Shown here one piece after another: positions 1-8,363 of a stretch of DNA of 20,062 bases (positions are counted from its first letter, which is position 1; the number at the start of each line of letters is the position of its first letter). Made by a program: the position numbers and the translations under genes. Under the pieces are notes generated by a model. That model was given only the letters and a program-made list of their open reading frames with translations, did not search any database and was not told the origin of the DNA. Origin of the DNA: Gammaproteobacteria bacterium (lineage in GTDB: Bacteria > Pseudomonadota > Gammaproteobacteria > SZUA-229); NCBI GenBank assembly GCA_030637945.1, contig DAOWFN010000174.1:1-20062 (forward strand), in the 5' to 3' direction.

Positions 1-492
1 AAGGCCAAGCATTTGTCCATTGGCAGCGGCTGTTACTATATTAGGCGGTACCATTCGAAGTAACACTTCCGCGATATCCCCAGCACCTTTACTGCCCACT
101 TTGCTAACCACATCATCTGTCTCGGATGACAGACCAATAATGTGTCGTGCCGGTTCGCCATCAACGATTCCAGGCTGGAATACATTAACAAAAAACAAAC
201 CAATTAAAATTGCAACCAGGCTCGTCGTTGCGTAATACGTCACTGTTTTTGCGCCGAGACGTCCCAGCGTATCAGCATTCAAACTCATCATTCCTGTGAT
301 GATTGAAGCCATTACCAACGGCACGATTAACATTTTAAGCGCGTTTAAAAATAGAGTACCGAAGAAAGTTAATACAGAAAGAAATGAAACACCAAAGAGA
401 GAAAATGTTTGATCAAGAACAGTGCCAGTAAATACAGCAAGGCAAAGTGCGATTAATATTTGCCAATGCAGAGCAATCTTTTTTATTGCCAT
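1..492 (-). CDS. Sodium:dicarboxylate/amino-acid symporter, DAACS family (N-terminal part)
   Basis: An open frame runs from the ATG at 492 to the window edge: 164 codons, with the C-terminal part missing. The residues start MAIKKIALHWQILIAL, a first membrane helix, followed by the segment NALKMLIVPLVMASIITGM, which is typical of the second and third helices of the GltP/DctA/GltT family. Members of this family move glutamate, aspartate or C4-dicarboxylates inward together with Na+ or H+. The substrate cannot be told from this part, because the substrate-binding hairpins and helices 7-8 lie outside the window. It is the next gene after ppiD on the same strand, 70 bp downstream, and may be read from its own promoter or by read-through. 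The family call is firm and the substrate is open. Confidence 0.85.
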   Translation of the reverse strand, partial: MAIKKIALHWQILIALCLAVFTGTVLDQTFSLFGVSFLSVLTFFGTLFLNALKMLIVPLVMASIITGMMSLNADTLGRLGAKTVTYYATTSLVAILIGLFFVNVFQPGIVDGEPARHIIGLSSETDDVVSKVGSKGAGDIAEVLLRMVPPNIVTAAANGQMLGL

Positions 493-562
493 AACATATC
501 CACTATAATTTATAACCGGTATGAATACAGTTGAATTAGTTAAATATCATCACCAAAGACAA

Positions 563-2446
563 CTATTTTTCCAGCAGGCGCAGGTTTTTTTCTATATCAG
601 CATTATCTTGAATTGATAACAGCGCATTAGAAAAATCACGAACTGCATTTTCACGTAAAACTTCGTTCTTAACTAGATCTAACTTGTCTTTTGCGATATC
701 AACCGGCAGATTCACCTTCGTCAACACTACCAACGCCACATCACCTGTAATCAAATCAACAGCTTTTAGAGACGGGGAACCGTCCTGATTAGGTAAGATT
801 TCAAATGTATTATGCAAGATCGACGGATCACTAACTTTTGCAGTATCTTTACGCCCCAAAGCGCTAATCGTCTCAACCTTTATACCATCTGCCTTCTGGC
901 TATCGATACTTTCACCTGCCTCAATTTTAGATTTAACATCTAAGGCAGCGGCTTTAGTTTGCTTACGGCCATTTTGCGATTTTAAGATGTTTTCTATATT
1001 AGAACTAACAACCTCTAGCGGGATTGCTGTCGATGGCTGATGCTCGTTTAAACGTACAATAACAACGTGTGTTGGGCTAATCTCAATAATGTCACTATTA
1101 CTGCCTTGCTCGAGGACAAGCGGCGAGAAAGCAATGCTTCTCACTTTTTCATTTCCAGCAACACCCTGGCCTTGATCGCGAGAGAAGAAATCACTACTTA
1201 CAACTTTAAGCTCCAGTTCATCAACTACCATGTCCAGGCTATCTGGGTTCTCATAAGCAATTGACGCTAGTCTCTCGCTTAGATCATAAAACATCGACGC
1301 AACGCTATCCGCTTTTAGCTCATCCTCAAATTCATAACGTTTAACACCTAGAGGCTCTATCGTCTCACTTCTAACATCGTTCAGTTTTATCAGGTGATAA
1401 CCAAACTGTGTTTCTACTATTTCACTGACCGAGTCTTTTTCCATACTAAACAGCATCTGTTCGAATGGTTTAACCATCTCGCCTAATGCTACCCAACCCA
1501 GATCGCCGCCTTCAACAGCGGAACCGGTGTCCTGCGAATGTTTTTTCGCCAGTTCAGAAAAACTCGCACCTTCTTCAATTTCTTGTTTAATAGACTCAAG
1601 CTTAGTTTTAGCAGTAGCTTTATCTTCTGACAATTGCAGTAGAATATGCTGAGCTTTTCGCTCTTCACGGCCACTGATACTGGAAACATAATCATCGTAC
1701 ATCTTTTTGATTGCCGCTTCGTCTACTTTCACGTTCTCAGCCAATGAATCTGAAATAATCTCTACATAGTCAACTTTGATCTTTTCGGGCACCATAAAAC
1801 GCCGGGCATTAACTTCATAGTATTTTTTTATCTCGTCTTCAGTTGGTTTTTCTGCGGTAGAGAAATGGCCAACATTAAACGTCAACACACTAATGTCCCG
1901 TGTTTGTTCATTTAAAGCAGCCAGGTTATTTATTTCATTTCCAGTAATAAAGCTCGAATTTGCGATAGCAGATTGCATTTGCTTCAATCGTAATTCGTTT
2001 CTTAAGAGATTTTCATACATAGGTATACTCATACCTGAAGAAGCTACACTGACCTCAAAACGATCACGATCAAAACTGCCGTCAACCGTATATAATTGCT
2101 TAATTCTTTCTGATAAAACGGTGTTTGATATCCTGTAACCATTATCAAAAGTTACACCTTCGAGTAATCGCTGATTGATTAATTGCGACAGTGTGTTCTC
2201 GCGCAAGACTTTTTCTTCGACAGGAAGAGTACCGCCATACTGTCGCAACATAGATTGGCGTTGCCTTGAAACAGAGCGCTCAAATTCATTTGCAGATATT
2301 TCTATACCATTAACTTTGGCAGCATAGATTGGTCCTGCATCATCAAGATAAGATTGGATGCCCCACAGAGCGAAAGGCAAACCGATTAACACAACAATAA
2401 CAATGCCTAACCAGCCCTTAATTTTATCATTTATAGCTTGTAACAT
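563..2446 (-). CDS. ppiD: Peptidyl-prolyl isomerase/periplasmic chaperone PpiD
   Basis: The protein has 627 residues, close to the E. coli PpiD length. It has a short cytosolic N-terminus and one membrane anchor at about residues 11-31, then a SurA-like N-terminal chaperone region at about 36-200. A parvulin domain spans about 264-357, with the AQHILL strand at its start and QFGYHLIK at its end, and a long C-terminal region follows. PpiD sits at the SecYEG exit in the inner membrane and helps newly exported proteins fold. In E. coli its parvulin domain has little isomerase activity, and whether that holds here cannot be seen. The ATG is preceded by an AGAAAGG ribosome-binding site. It lies downstream of hupB and two tRNA genes, a standard order in this class. 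A TATAAT box about 90 bp upstream suggests its own promoter. Confidence 0.95.
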   Translation of the reverse strand: MLQAINDKIKGWLGIVIVVLIGLPFALWGIQSYLDDAGPIYAAKVNGIEISANEFERSVSRQRQSMLRQYGGTLPVEEKVLRENTLSQLINQRLLEGVTFDNGYRISNTVLSERIKQLYTVDGSFDRDRFEVSVASSGMSIPMYENLLRNELRLKQMQSAIANSSFITGNEINNLAALNEQTRDISVLTFNVGHFSTAEKPTEDEIKKYYEVNARRFMVPEKIKVDYVEIISDSLAENVKVDEAAIKKMYDDYVSSISGREERKAQHILLQLSEDKATAKTKLESIKQEIEEGASFSELAKKHSQDTGSAVEGGDLGWVALGEMVKPFEQMLFSMEKDSVSEIVETQFGYHLIKLNDVRSETIEPLGVKRYEFEDELKADSVASMFYDLSERLASIAYENPDSLDMVVDELELKVVSSDFFSRDQGQGVAGNEKVRSIAFSPLVLEQGSNSDIIEISPTHVVIVRLNEHQPSTAIPLEVVSSNIENILKSQNGRKQTKAAALDVKSKIEAGESIDSQKADGIKVETISALGRKDTAKVSDPSILHNTFEILPNQDGSPSLKAVDLITGDVALVVLTKVNLPVDIAKDKLDLVKNEVLRENAVRDFSNALLSIQDNADIEKNLRLLEK

Positions 2447-2534
2447 AACCTTTCTACAACCCTAAAAAAATGTACCTACACACTCGACACATTGAGATGA
2501 ATAACTAACACGTAAAAAATAATATTGAACGGGG

Positions 2535-2540
2535 ATTATA
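2535..2540 (-). promoter_or_regulatory. Possible sigma-70 -10 box for ppiD
   Basis: On the minus strand there is a perfect TATAAT followed by CCCCG, about 90 bp before the ppiD ATG. No good -35 hexamer is seen at 16-18 bp spacing (the sequence there is near TCATAA), so the promoter is only a candidate. The rest of the 301-bp gap between ppiD and tRNA-Asp (2447-2747) is AT-rich. Apart from this box and the inverted repeat at 2688-2734, nothing is recognised in it. Confidence 0.35.
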
Positions 2541-2687
2541 CCTAAAACATCCGGTTTTTATGACGTGACTGACGAATATAATCAAATTTTTCACATATTT
2601 TTTACCACATGGTATATGCAATCAATAACGATATATAGAATTGGAAAATTTGAGAACACACTTAATGAAGATCAAGTGATAATGTCA

Positions 2688-2734
2688 GGTGCCGTAAAAA
2701 ATTAAATTCTATAAATTAATCTAAATACGGCACC
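2688..2734. repeat. 9-bp perfect inverted repeat downstream of tRNA-Asp
   Basis: GGTGCCGTA at 2688-2696 is the exact reverse complement of TACGGCACC at 2726-2734. The 29 bases between them are nearly all A/T. It lies just past the 3' end of tRNA-Asp in the transcript. It could form a stem-loop acting in 3'-end processing or termination of the hupB-tRNA transcript. No T-tract follows the second arm on the minus strand, so it is not a classical intrinsic terminator. Confidence 0.5.
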
Positions 2735-2747
2735 GCACAATATAATA

Positions 2748-2824
2748 TGGCGGACCGGACGGGATTCGAACCCGCGACCTCCGGCGTGACAGGCCGGCAT
2801 TCTAACCAGCTGAACTACCGGTCC
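2748..2824 (-). tRNA. tRNA-Asp (anticodon GTC)
   Basis: A complete cloverleaf is read on the minus strand. The acceptor GGACCGG pairs with CCGGTCC, the anticodon loop CTGTCAC gives GTC, the T-arm has GGTTCGAACCC, the discriminator base is G, and CCA is genome-encoded at 2748-2750. It lies 5 bp downstream of tRNA-Val and is almost certainly on the same transcript. Confidence 0.97.
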
Positions 2825-2829
2825 GTACC

Positions 2830-2905
2830 TGGTGGGTGCTGAGGGAGTCGAACCCCCGACATTCGCCTTGTAAGGGCGACGCTCTACCAGCTGAGCTAAG
2901 CACCC
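2830..2905 (-). tRNA. tRNA-Val (anticodon TAC)
   Basis: The cloverleaf is read on the minus strand. The acceptor GGGTGCT pairs with AGCACCC, the anticodon loop CTTACAA gives TAC, the T-loop is GTTCGACTC, the discriminator is A, and CCA is encoded at 2830-2832. It starts 48 bp after the hupB stop codon with no terminator seen between, so hupB, tRNA-Val and tRNA-Asp probably share a transcript. Confidence 0.97.
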
Positions 2906-2925
2906 TGTCTGGAAGGCGCGCATTC

Positions 2926-2989
2926 TACTGCATCCTTTTAAGCTTTACCAGGCTTATTTGTTTACTGCATCCTTCAAAGCTTTACCTGG
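2926..2989. repeat. Direct repeat: diverged copy of the hupB 3' end
   Basis: Bases 2926-2952 (just past the hupB stop) match bases 2963-2989 (inside the hupB 3' coding end) at 24 of 27 positions, with a 37-bp offset. The inner copy encodes the conserved C-terminal PGKALKDAV of HU. The outer copy is out of frame and noncoding. It looks like a local duplication of the gene end. Confidence 0.65.
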
Positions 2990-3229
2990 TTTAAATGCAG
3001 GAACTGTTGCCGCCGCAATTTGGATTTCTGCGCCTGTCTGGGGGTTACGGCCAACTCGTGCTGCTCTTTGACGTACAAGGAATGTACCGAAGCCAACAAC
3101 ACCAACCTGCTCACCTTTTGCTAAAGTGCCTGAAATTGTACTAAGTACTGCATCCAGAGCGCGAGCTGCATCTGCTTTTGTGATACCTGCTGATTCTGCA
3201 ACAGCATCTGTAAGTTCTGTTTTATTCAT
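2954..3229 (-). CDS. hupB: DNA-binding protein HU-beta
   Basis: The protein has 91 residues (E. coli HupB has 90) and starts MNKTELTDAVAESAGITKADA. It has the two N-terminal helices and the HU signature GFGTFLVRQRAARVGRNPQTG at about residues 47-67, including the proline-tipped DNA-gripping arm. The C-terminus is FKPGKALKDAVNK. HU bends and compacts DNA as a dimer. The gene sits between lon and ppiD, which identifies it as the beta-type gene. It has its own near-consensus promoter at 3358-3386 and a leader of roughly 120 bases. A degenerate copy of its 3' end follows the stop codon. Confidence 0.97.
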   Translation of the reverse strand: MNKTELTDAVAESAGITKADAARALDAVLSTISGTLAKGEQVGVVGFGTFLVRQRAARVGRNPQTGAEIQIAAATVPAFKPGKALKDAVNK

Positions 3230-3357
3230 TGATTGTTCCCATAATTAGATGATATTAAAAAGATGGCTTTAGGTAGATTTATTATTTTTCGCGCCGATTC
3301 CTGACTTTAATGCCAGGATTCAAACACTGCTGACTACCAAAGTTTTTCTCAGCAAGA

Positions 3358-3386
3358 TTTATACATTGAGTTACATGGTGTGTCAA
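3358..3386 (-). promoter_or_regulatory. Sigma-70 promoter of hupB (and tRNA-Val/Asp)
   Basis: On the minus strand TTGACA (3381-3386) and TATAAA (3358-3363) are separated by exactly 17 bp, which is one base from perfect consensus. It lies downstream of the lon terminator and about 130 bp before the hupB ATG. It probably drives hupB and the two tRNAs behind it. Confidence 0.85.
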
Positions 3387-3427
3387 CGTAAAACTGGCAA
3401 AAACACTGGCATTTCAAGCTTTTTTCC

Positions 3428-3467
3428 AATAAAAAAAGCAAACACACCCATTTGATGCATTTGCTTT
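3428..3467 (-). terminator. Intrinsic terminator after lon
   Basis: On the minus strand AAAGCAAA (3460-3467) pairs with TTTGCTTT (3435-3442) across a 17-base loop. A run TTTTATT follows directly. It begins about 45 bp past the lon stop codon. The stem is AT-rich but has the right shape and polarity, and it separates lon from the hupB promoter. Confidence 0.6.
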
Positions 3468-3512
3468 AGAAGACCACAATTAATTTATAAAATTAATATA
3501 TGCTACTTTAGT

Positions 3513-5954
3513 TTAATGGCGCAGCGAGGCCTCTGATTTTTTATTTTTTGTCGACCTCGAGGATTTACCGCCAGATTTGCTAACAGTATCTTTAAGTGGC
3601 TCTGGCATTTCTGTTAACGCCAATTCCAACACTTCATCGATCCAACGTACTGGTTTCACATCAAGCTTACTTAAAATATTTTTTGGTATTTCTACCAGAT
3701 CTTTTTCATTTTCATGTGGTATTAACACTGTCTTAATACCCGCACGATGCGCAGCAAGTAATTTTTCTTTTAAACCACCGATAGGTAATACTTCGCCACG
3801 TAAGGTAATTTCACCTGTCATCGCAACATTTGCATTCACCGGTTTCTTTGTTATAGATGAAGCCAGCGCAGTACACATGCCAACACCAGCACTTGGTCCA
3901 TCTTTAGGTGTTGCACCTTCAGGTACATGCACGTGAATATCTATTGATTCCTGAAAATCAGGTTTTAGACCTAACGTTGCGGCGCGACTACGAATAACCG
4001 TCATTGCAGCCTGAATAGATTCCTGCATCACATCACCGAGTTGACCGGTATAAGAAAACTTTCCTTTACCAGGCATCACCGCAGATTCGATAGTTAAAAG
4101 TTCACCACCTACTTCCGTCCACGCAAGTCCATTGACTTGACCAATCTGATCATTATCTTCTGCAACACCGTAACGGAATCGCTTAACGCCTAGATATTTC
4201 TCCAATGTTTTTGGGGTTACCTTACTAACCTTATCTGCTTTACCTTTTGTGAGCAGGACTTCCTTAACCACTTTACGGCAAATTTTCGCTATTTCGCGCT
4301 CGATGCTTCGCACGCCTGCTTCACGTGTATAGTATCGAACAATATCTCGCAATGCCGCATCACTAATCTGTAATTCGTTTCCTTTCAAACCATTATTTTT
4401 CATCTGTTTGGGCATCAGATAAGTTTTTGCTATCTCTACTTTTTCATCTTCGGTATAACCTGGCAGACGAATAACTTCCATACGATCCAGTAACGGCCCT
4501 GGAATATTCATACTGTTTGCTGTAGCCACAAACATAACATCTGACAGGTCGAAATCGACTTCCAGATAATGGTCTGCGAAAGTATGATTTTGCTCTGGAT
4601 CCAGAACTTCTAACAGAGCAGAGGCCGGGTCACCTCTGAAGTCGGCAGCCATCTTGTCTATTTCATCAAGTAGAAATAACGGATTGCGCGTACCCACCTT
4701 ACTCAGATTCTGAATAATTTTTCCTGGCAGAGAACCGATGTATGTACGTCGATGTCCACGGATCTCTGATTCATCACGTACACCACCCAGTGCCATACGT
4801 GTATATTTTCGATTAGTTGCTCTCGCTATCGAACGGCCCAATGAGGTTTTACCTACGCCTGGAGGACCGACAAGACATAAGATTGGGCCTTTTAATTTCT
4901 TCACACGCTGCTGTACAGCCAGGTACTCCAAGATACGTTCTTTAACTTTATCGAGCCCGTAATGGTCTTCATCAAGTATCTTTTCAGCACTTGCAAGATC
5001 ACTTCGAGTCTTTGATTTTTTCTTCCAGGGACAATCGACTAACCAGTCGATATAATTCCTCACCACGGTCGCTTCCGCCGACATAGGAGACATCATCTTC
5101 AATTTATTAAGCTCGCTATCAGCTTTCTTTTTAGCTTCCTTACTCATGCCAGATTTTTCTATGCGCTGCTCTAACTCTTCAACTTCATTAGGCGTATCCT
5201 CCATATCACCTAACTCTTTCTGAATCGCTTTCATCTGCTCATTCAGATAATACTCACGCTGACTTTTTTCCATCTGCTGTTTAACACGACCGCGGATACG
5301 CTTCTCGATCTGAAGCATATCGATCTCGCCATCGATTAATTTCATGATGTATTCCAGACGCTCCTGTACATTAGATATCTCAAGGATTTTTTGCTTCTCT
5401 TCCAGTTTCAACGACATGTGTGCCGCAATCGTATCGGAAAGGCGTGATGGATCATCGATACCTGCCAGTGATGTAAGAATTTCTGACGGTACTTTTTTAT
5501 TGAGTTTTACATATTGATCAAACACACCAAGTGTTGATCGTGAAAGTATTTCAAGTTCCTGATCATCTTTGGCCGCATCATCAGACATCAAACGATAACC
5601 GGCAACAAAATATTCACCGATCTCCTTCATGCCTTCGATATGTGCACGCTGTGCACCTTCGACTAATACCTTGATGGTGCCATCAGGAAGTTTTAATAAT
5701 TGCAGGATGGTAGCAAGCGTGCCGATTTCATGAATATCATCAATGCCAGGATCATCGACATCAGCGCTTTTCTGAGCAACAAGCAAGATTTGCTTGTTAT
5801 CTTGCATCGCTGCATCAAGTGCCTGAATGGATTTTTCACGGCCCACGAACAAAGGAATAACCATGTGCGGGTAAACCACCACATCGCGCAAGGGTAATAC
5901 GGGTACTTCGGAAGATTGCGTTATGTTCGTTTCAGTATCTTTAGTGCTAGCCAT
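3513..5954 (-). CDS. lon: ATP-dependent protease Lon (LonA type)
   Basis: The protein has 813 residues. An N-terminal substrate-binding domain (about 17-210) begins with VPVLPLRDVVVYPHM, and a coiled linker follows. The AAA+ module has Walker A GPPGVGKT at 363-370 and Walker B FLLDEID at about 427-433. The C-terminal serine protease domain has catalytic S688 in PKDGPSAG and K731 in GGLKEKLLAAHRAG, the Ser-Lys pair of LonA. It degrades misfolded proteins and selected regulators in the cytosol. The tail after about residue 785 is lysine/serine-rich and probably disordered. The ATG follows a GAGGT ribosome-binding site. A heat-shock-like promoter lies upstream and an intrinsic terminator lies downstream, so it can be a separate unit from clpX. 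Confidence 0.98.
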   Translation of the reverse strand: MASTKDTETNITQSSEVPVLPLRDVVVYPHMVIPLFVGREKSIQALDAAMQDNKQILLVAQKSADVDDPGIDDIHEIGTLATILQLLKLPDGTIKVLVEGAQRAHIEGMKEIGEYFVAGYRLMSDDAAKDDQELEILSRSTLGVFDQYVKLNKKVPSEILTSLAGIDDPSRLSDTIAAHMSLKLEEKQKILEISNVQERLEYIMKLIDGEIDMLQIEKRIRGRVKQQMEKSQREYYLNEQMKAIQKELGDMEDTPNEVEELEQRIEKSGMSKEAKKKADSELNKLKMMSPMSAEATVVRNYIDWLVDCPWKKKSKTRSDLASAEKILDEDHYGLDKVKERILEYLAVQQRVKKLKGPILCLVGPPGVGKTSLGRSIARATNRKYTRMALGGVRDESEIRGHRRTYIGSLPGKIIQNLSKVGTRNPLFLLDEIDKMAADFRGDPASALLEVLDPEQNHTFADHYLEVDFDLSDVMFVATANSMNIPGPLLDRMEVIRLPGYTEDEKVEIAKTYLMPKQMKNNGLKGNELQISDAALRDIVRYYTREAGVRSIEREIAKICRKVVKEVLLTKGKADKVSKVTPKTLEKYLGVKRFRYGVAEDNDQIGQVNGLAWTEVGGELLTIESAVMPGKGKFSYTGQLGDVMQESIQAAMTVIRSRAATLGLKPDFQESIDIHVHVPEGATPKDGPSAGVGMCTALASSITKKPVNANVAMTGEITLRGEVLPIGGLKEKLLAAHRAGIKTVLIPHENEKDLVEIPKNILSKLDVKPVRWIDEVLELALTEMPEPLKDTVSKSGGKSSRSTKNKKSEASLRH

Positions 5955-5984
5955 GGCTACCTCGAATTTTTAATCGTTATTACT

Positions 5985-6013
5985 AAGTGTAGACAAGTGC
6001 GGAGCTTTTCAAG
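5985..6013 (-). promoter_or_regulatory. Candidate heat-shock (sigma-32) promoter of lon
   Basis: On the minus strand an exact CTTGAAA (6007-6013) is followed after 14 bp by CTACACTT (5985-5992). The sigma-32 consensus is CTTGAAA, 13-15 bp, CCCCATNT. The -35 element is perfect but the -10 matches only 5 of 8 (taking the N as T). lon is a sigma-32 gene in E. coli, which supports the reading. Confidence 0.4.
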
Positions 6014-6022
6014 TGCATAAAT

Positions 6023-6055
6023 AATAAAAACATTTAATTAAATGCTATTTTTATT
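6023..6055 (-). terminator. AT-rich palindrome between clpX and lon, possible weak terminator
   Basis: A perfect 14-bp palindrome, CATTTAATTAAATG, lies at 6031-6044. It is flanked by complementary arms AATAAAAA (6023-6030) and TTTTTATT (6048-6055), with a 3-base bulge. On the minus strand the hairpin ends in a T-tract, as a weak intrinsic terminator after clpX would. The near absence of G/C in the stem makes its efficiency doubtful. Confidence 0.35.
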
Positions 6056-6136
6056 ACAACACACTGATTTTTGTTACAAGTTACTGTTTCCCAAATTTAC
6101 TATTTACCTGCTCTGGTTAGTTATACAGCTGATTAA

Positions 6137-7417
6137 TTATTTTTTCTGGATGAGTTTCTGTGGCTCACCACCTTCATATACCAAATAGGGCTGATTACTT
6201 CCTTCAACAACTGCCTCATCGATAACCACTTTGGAGACACCTTCCAATGAAGGCAATTCATACATGGTATCTAACAATATATTTTCCAGAATGGTACGCA
6301 AACCACGTGCGCCCGTTTTACGTTCCATGGCTTTTTTAGCAATAGCATGCAATGCCTCTTCTCTTATTTCGAGTTCACTGCCTTCCATCTCAATCATTTT
6401 GCCGTATTGCTTGCTTAGTGCATTCTTAGGCTCGGTCAATATGGTAACCAATGCGTCCTCATCCAACTCTTCCAGAGTAGCCACCACAGGCAAACGGCCA
6501 ACAAACTCAGGGATCAAACCATAGGAGATCAAATCATCCGCTTCTAGCTCATCGATAACTTCATGCGCCTTACGCTCTTCATCTTTTGTTCTAACTTCAG
6601 CATTAAAGCCTATACCGCCTTTTTCAGAGCGATTACGAATAACTTTATCCAGGCCAGCAAAAGCACCACCACAGATAAACAATATATTTGCAGTATCGAC
6701 CTGCAAGAATTCCTGCTGTGGATGTTTACGACCGCCCTGTGGAGGCACAGAAGCTACCGTACCTTCAATTAATTTGAGCAGTGCCTGCTGCACACCCTCG
6801 CCCGATACATCACGTGTGATCGAAGGGTTGTCCGATTTGCGTGAAATCTTGTCTATCTCATCGATATACACGATGCCTGTCTGCGCCTTCTCAACGTCAT
6901 AGTCACATTTTTGCAGTAACTTCTGAATGATGTTTTCAACATCTTCACCAACATAACCTGCCTCTGTTAGTGTGGTTGCATCTGCAATCGTAAATGGCAC
7001 ATCGAGTAACCTTGCCAGGGTCTCAGCTAACAGTGTCTTGCCACAACCTGTCGGTCCGATCATTAAAATATTACTTTTAGATAATTCGACTTCGTCTTTC
7101 TTATGTTTTACTTCGAGACGTTTGTAGTGGTTATAAACGGCTACCGACAGTATTTTTTTCGCGCGCGCCTGACCGATAACGTAATCATCTAGAATGTCAT
7201 TAATTTCGTGGGGGGTTGGTAATTTTTTAACAGCCGAACTGGTTTCATCTTCTAGCTCTTCAAGAATGATGTCATTACATAACTCGACACATTCATCACA
7301 GACGTAAACTGATGGCCCTGCAATTAACTTTTTAACCTCATGCTGACTCTTGCCGCAGAAGGAACAATAAAGAAGTTTTTCAGAATCGTTACCGGTGGTA
7401 CTTCTATCGTCGCTCAT
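6137..7417 (-). CDS. clpX: ClpXP protease ATPase subunit ClpX
   Basis: The protein has 426 residues. The N-terminal C4 zinc-binding domain has C18, C21, C40 and C43 and serves dimerisation and adaptor/substrate binding. The AAA+ unfoldase has Walker A GPTGCGKT at 121-128 and Walker B VYIDEID at 183-189. The RKH pore loop is near residues 230-232, and the IGF loop that docks onto ClpP is at about 269-271. ClpX unfolds tagged proteins and threads them into ClpP. It lies downstream of clpP across a 268-bp AT-rich gap (7418-7685). That gap holds no ORF and no clear terminator, only a lone CTTGAAA at 7483-7489. The Shine-Dalgarno sequence before the ATG is weak. Confidence 0.98.
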   Translation of the reverse strand: MSDDRSTTGNDSEKLLYCSFCGKSQHEVKKLIAGPSVYVCDECVELCNDIILEELEDETSSAVKKLPTPHEINDILDDYVIGQARAKKILSVAVYNHYKRLEVKHKKDEVELSKSNILMIGPTGCGKTLLAETLARLLDVPFTIADATTLTEAGYVGEDVENIIQKLLQKCDYDVEKAQTGIVYIDEIDKISRKSDNPSITRDVSGEGVQQALLKLIEGTVASVPPQGGRKHPQQEFLQVDTANILFICGGAFAGLDKVIRNRSEKGGIGFNAEVRTKDEERKAHEVIDELEADDLISYGLIPEFVGRLPVVATLEELDEDALVTILTEPKNALSKQYGKMIEMEGSELEIREEALHAIAKKAMERKTGARGLRTILENILLDTMYELPSLEGVSKVVIDEAVVEGSNQPYLVYEGGEPQKLIQKK

Positions 7418-7685
7418 AACTTTTTCTCAATACATCAGTAGGCTTTAAGTATGACCTTAACCTTGCCAATTCGCGAGCAATCTTTCAAGTAAATATTACG
7501 CGAAAACGTTAAAAATACTGTTATTTACACTAGACAATAGCGTATAGATAAAATTCAGACAGGATTTACGAGATGTTTCCAACGAAAATGTGAGAAAAAT
7601 GACCTTTTCTGCCAAATTTACAGAAAATAATCAAAAAAGGCGACTAACCACTCAAAACTACATGAATTAATTAGAATGCATCCTT

Positions 7686-8312
7686 TTATTTACGCGTACT
7701 TAATACTTCGTCAATAAGCCCATATTCAACAGCCGTGCCAGCACCCATGAAGTTATCTCTTTCAGTATCAGTCTCAATTGTTTCGATATTTTGACCGGAG
7801 TGTTTAGCTAACAGCTGATTTAATTGCTCACGAATTTTTAAAATTTCCTTCGTGTGAATCTCGATGTCAGTAGCCTGACCCTGATAACCACCCAGAGGCT
7901 GGTGTATCATCACACGTGAATGCGGTAACGAATAGCGCTTACCTTTTGCACCTGCAGCCAGCAATACAGCACCCATACTGGCTGCCTGACCAACACATAA
8001 AGTACTTATGTCTGGTTTTATAAACTGCATGGTATCGTATATTGCCAAACCTGCAGTAACAGAACCACCCGGCGAGTTAATATAAATAGAAATGTCTTTA
8101 TCGGGATTTTCCGATTCCAGAAACAACAATTGAGCCACGATAAGGTTAGCCATGTGATCTTCGATTTGTCCAACAATAAAGATTACACGCTCTTTAAGAA
8201 GTCTTGAATATATGTCATACGAACGTTCACCGCGTGGTGTCTGCTCGATAACCATAGGAACCAGATTTAATGATGGTGCTTCTTGCGCATTATTAGAATT
8301 ATTATTAACCAT
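7686..8312 (-). CDS. clpP: ATP-dependent Clp protease proteolytic subunit ClpP
   Basis: The protein has 208 residues, close to the E. coli precursor. The N-terminal stretch before about residue 15 resembles the self-cleaved propeptide. The catalytic triad is visible: S112 in QAASMGAVLLAAG, H137 in RVMIHQP and D186 in DTERDNF. The oxyanion-loop PGGSV is at 81-85. Fourteen copies form the chamber capped by ClpX (and by ClpA where present). It begins 51 bp after the tig stop codon, with no promoter or terminator recognised in the gap, so it is probably co-transcribed with tig. Confidence 0.98.
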   Translation of the reverse strand: MVNNNSNNAQEAPSLNLVPMVIEQTPRGERSYDIYSRLLKERVIFIVGQIEDHMANLIVAQLLFLESENPDKDISIYINSPGGSVTAGLAIYDTMQFIKPDISTLCVGQAASMGAVLLAAGAKGKRYSLPHSRVMIHQPLGGYQGQATDIEIHTKEILKIREQLNQLLAKHSGQNIETIETDTERDNFMGAGTAVEYGLIDEVLSTRK

Positions 8313-8363
8313 TGTTTTGACCTTGAATTTACACTTACGGTATATCGGATATTGGCCAGGAAA

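Noticed and set aside
2702..2923. Open frame of 73 codons on the minus strand
   Set aside because: It is the read-through of tRNA-Asp and tRNA-Val; no coding signal beyond that.
7483..7489. CTTGAAA ahead of clpX as a sigma-32 promoter
   Set aside because: No CCCCAT-like -10 box lies 13-17 bp downstream; another bare CTTGAAA before hupB (3412-3418) has the same problem.
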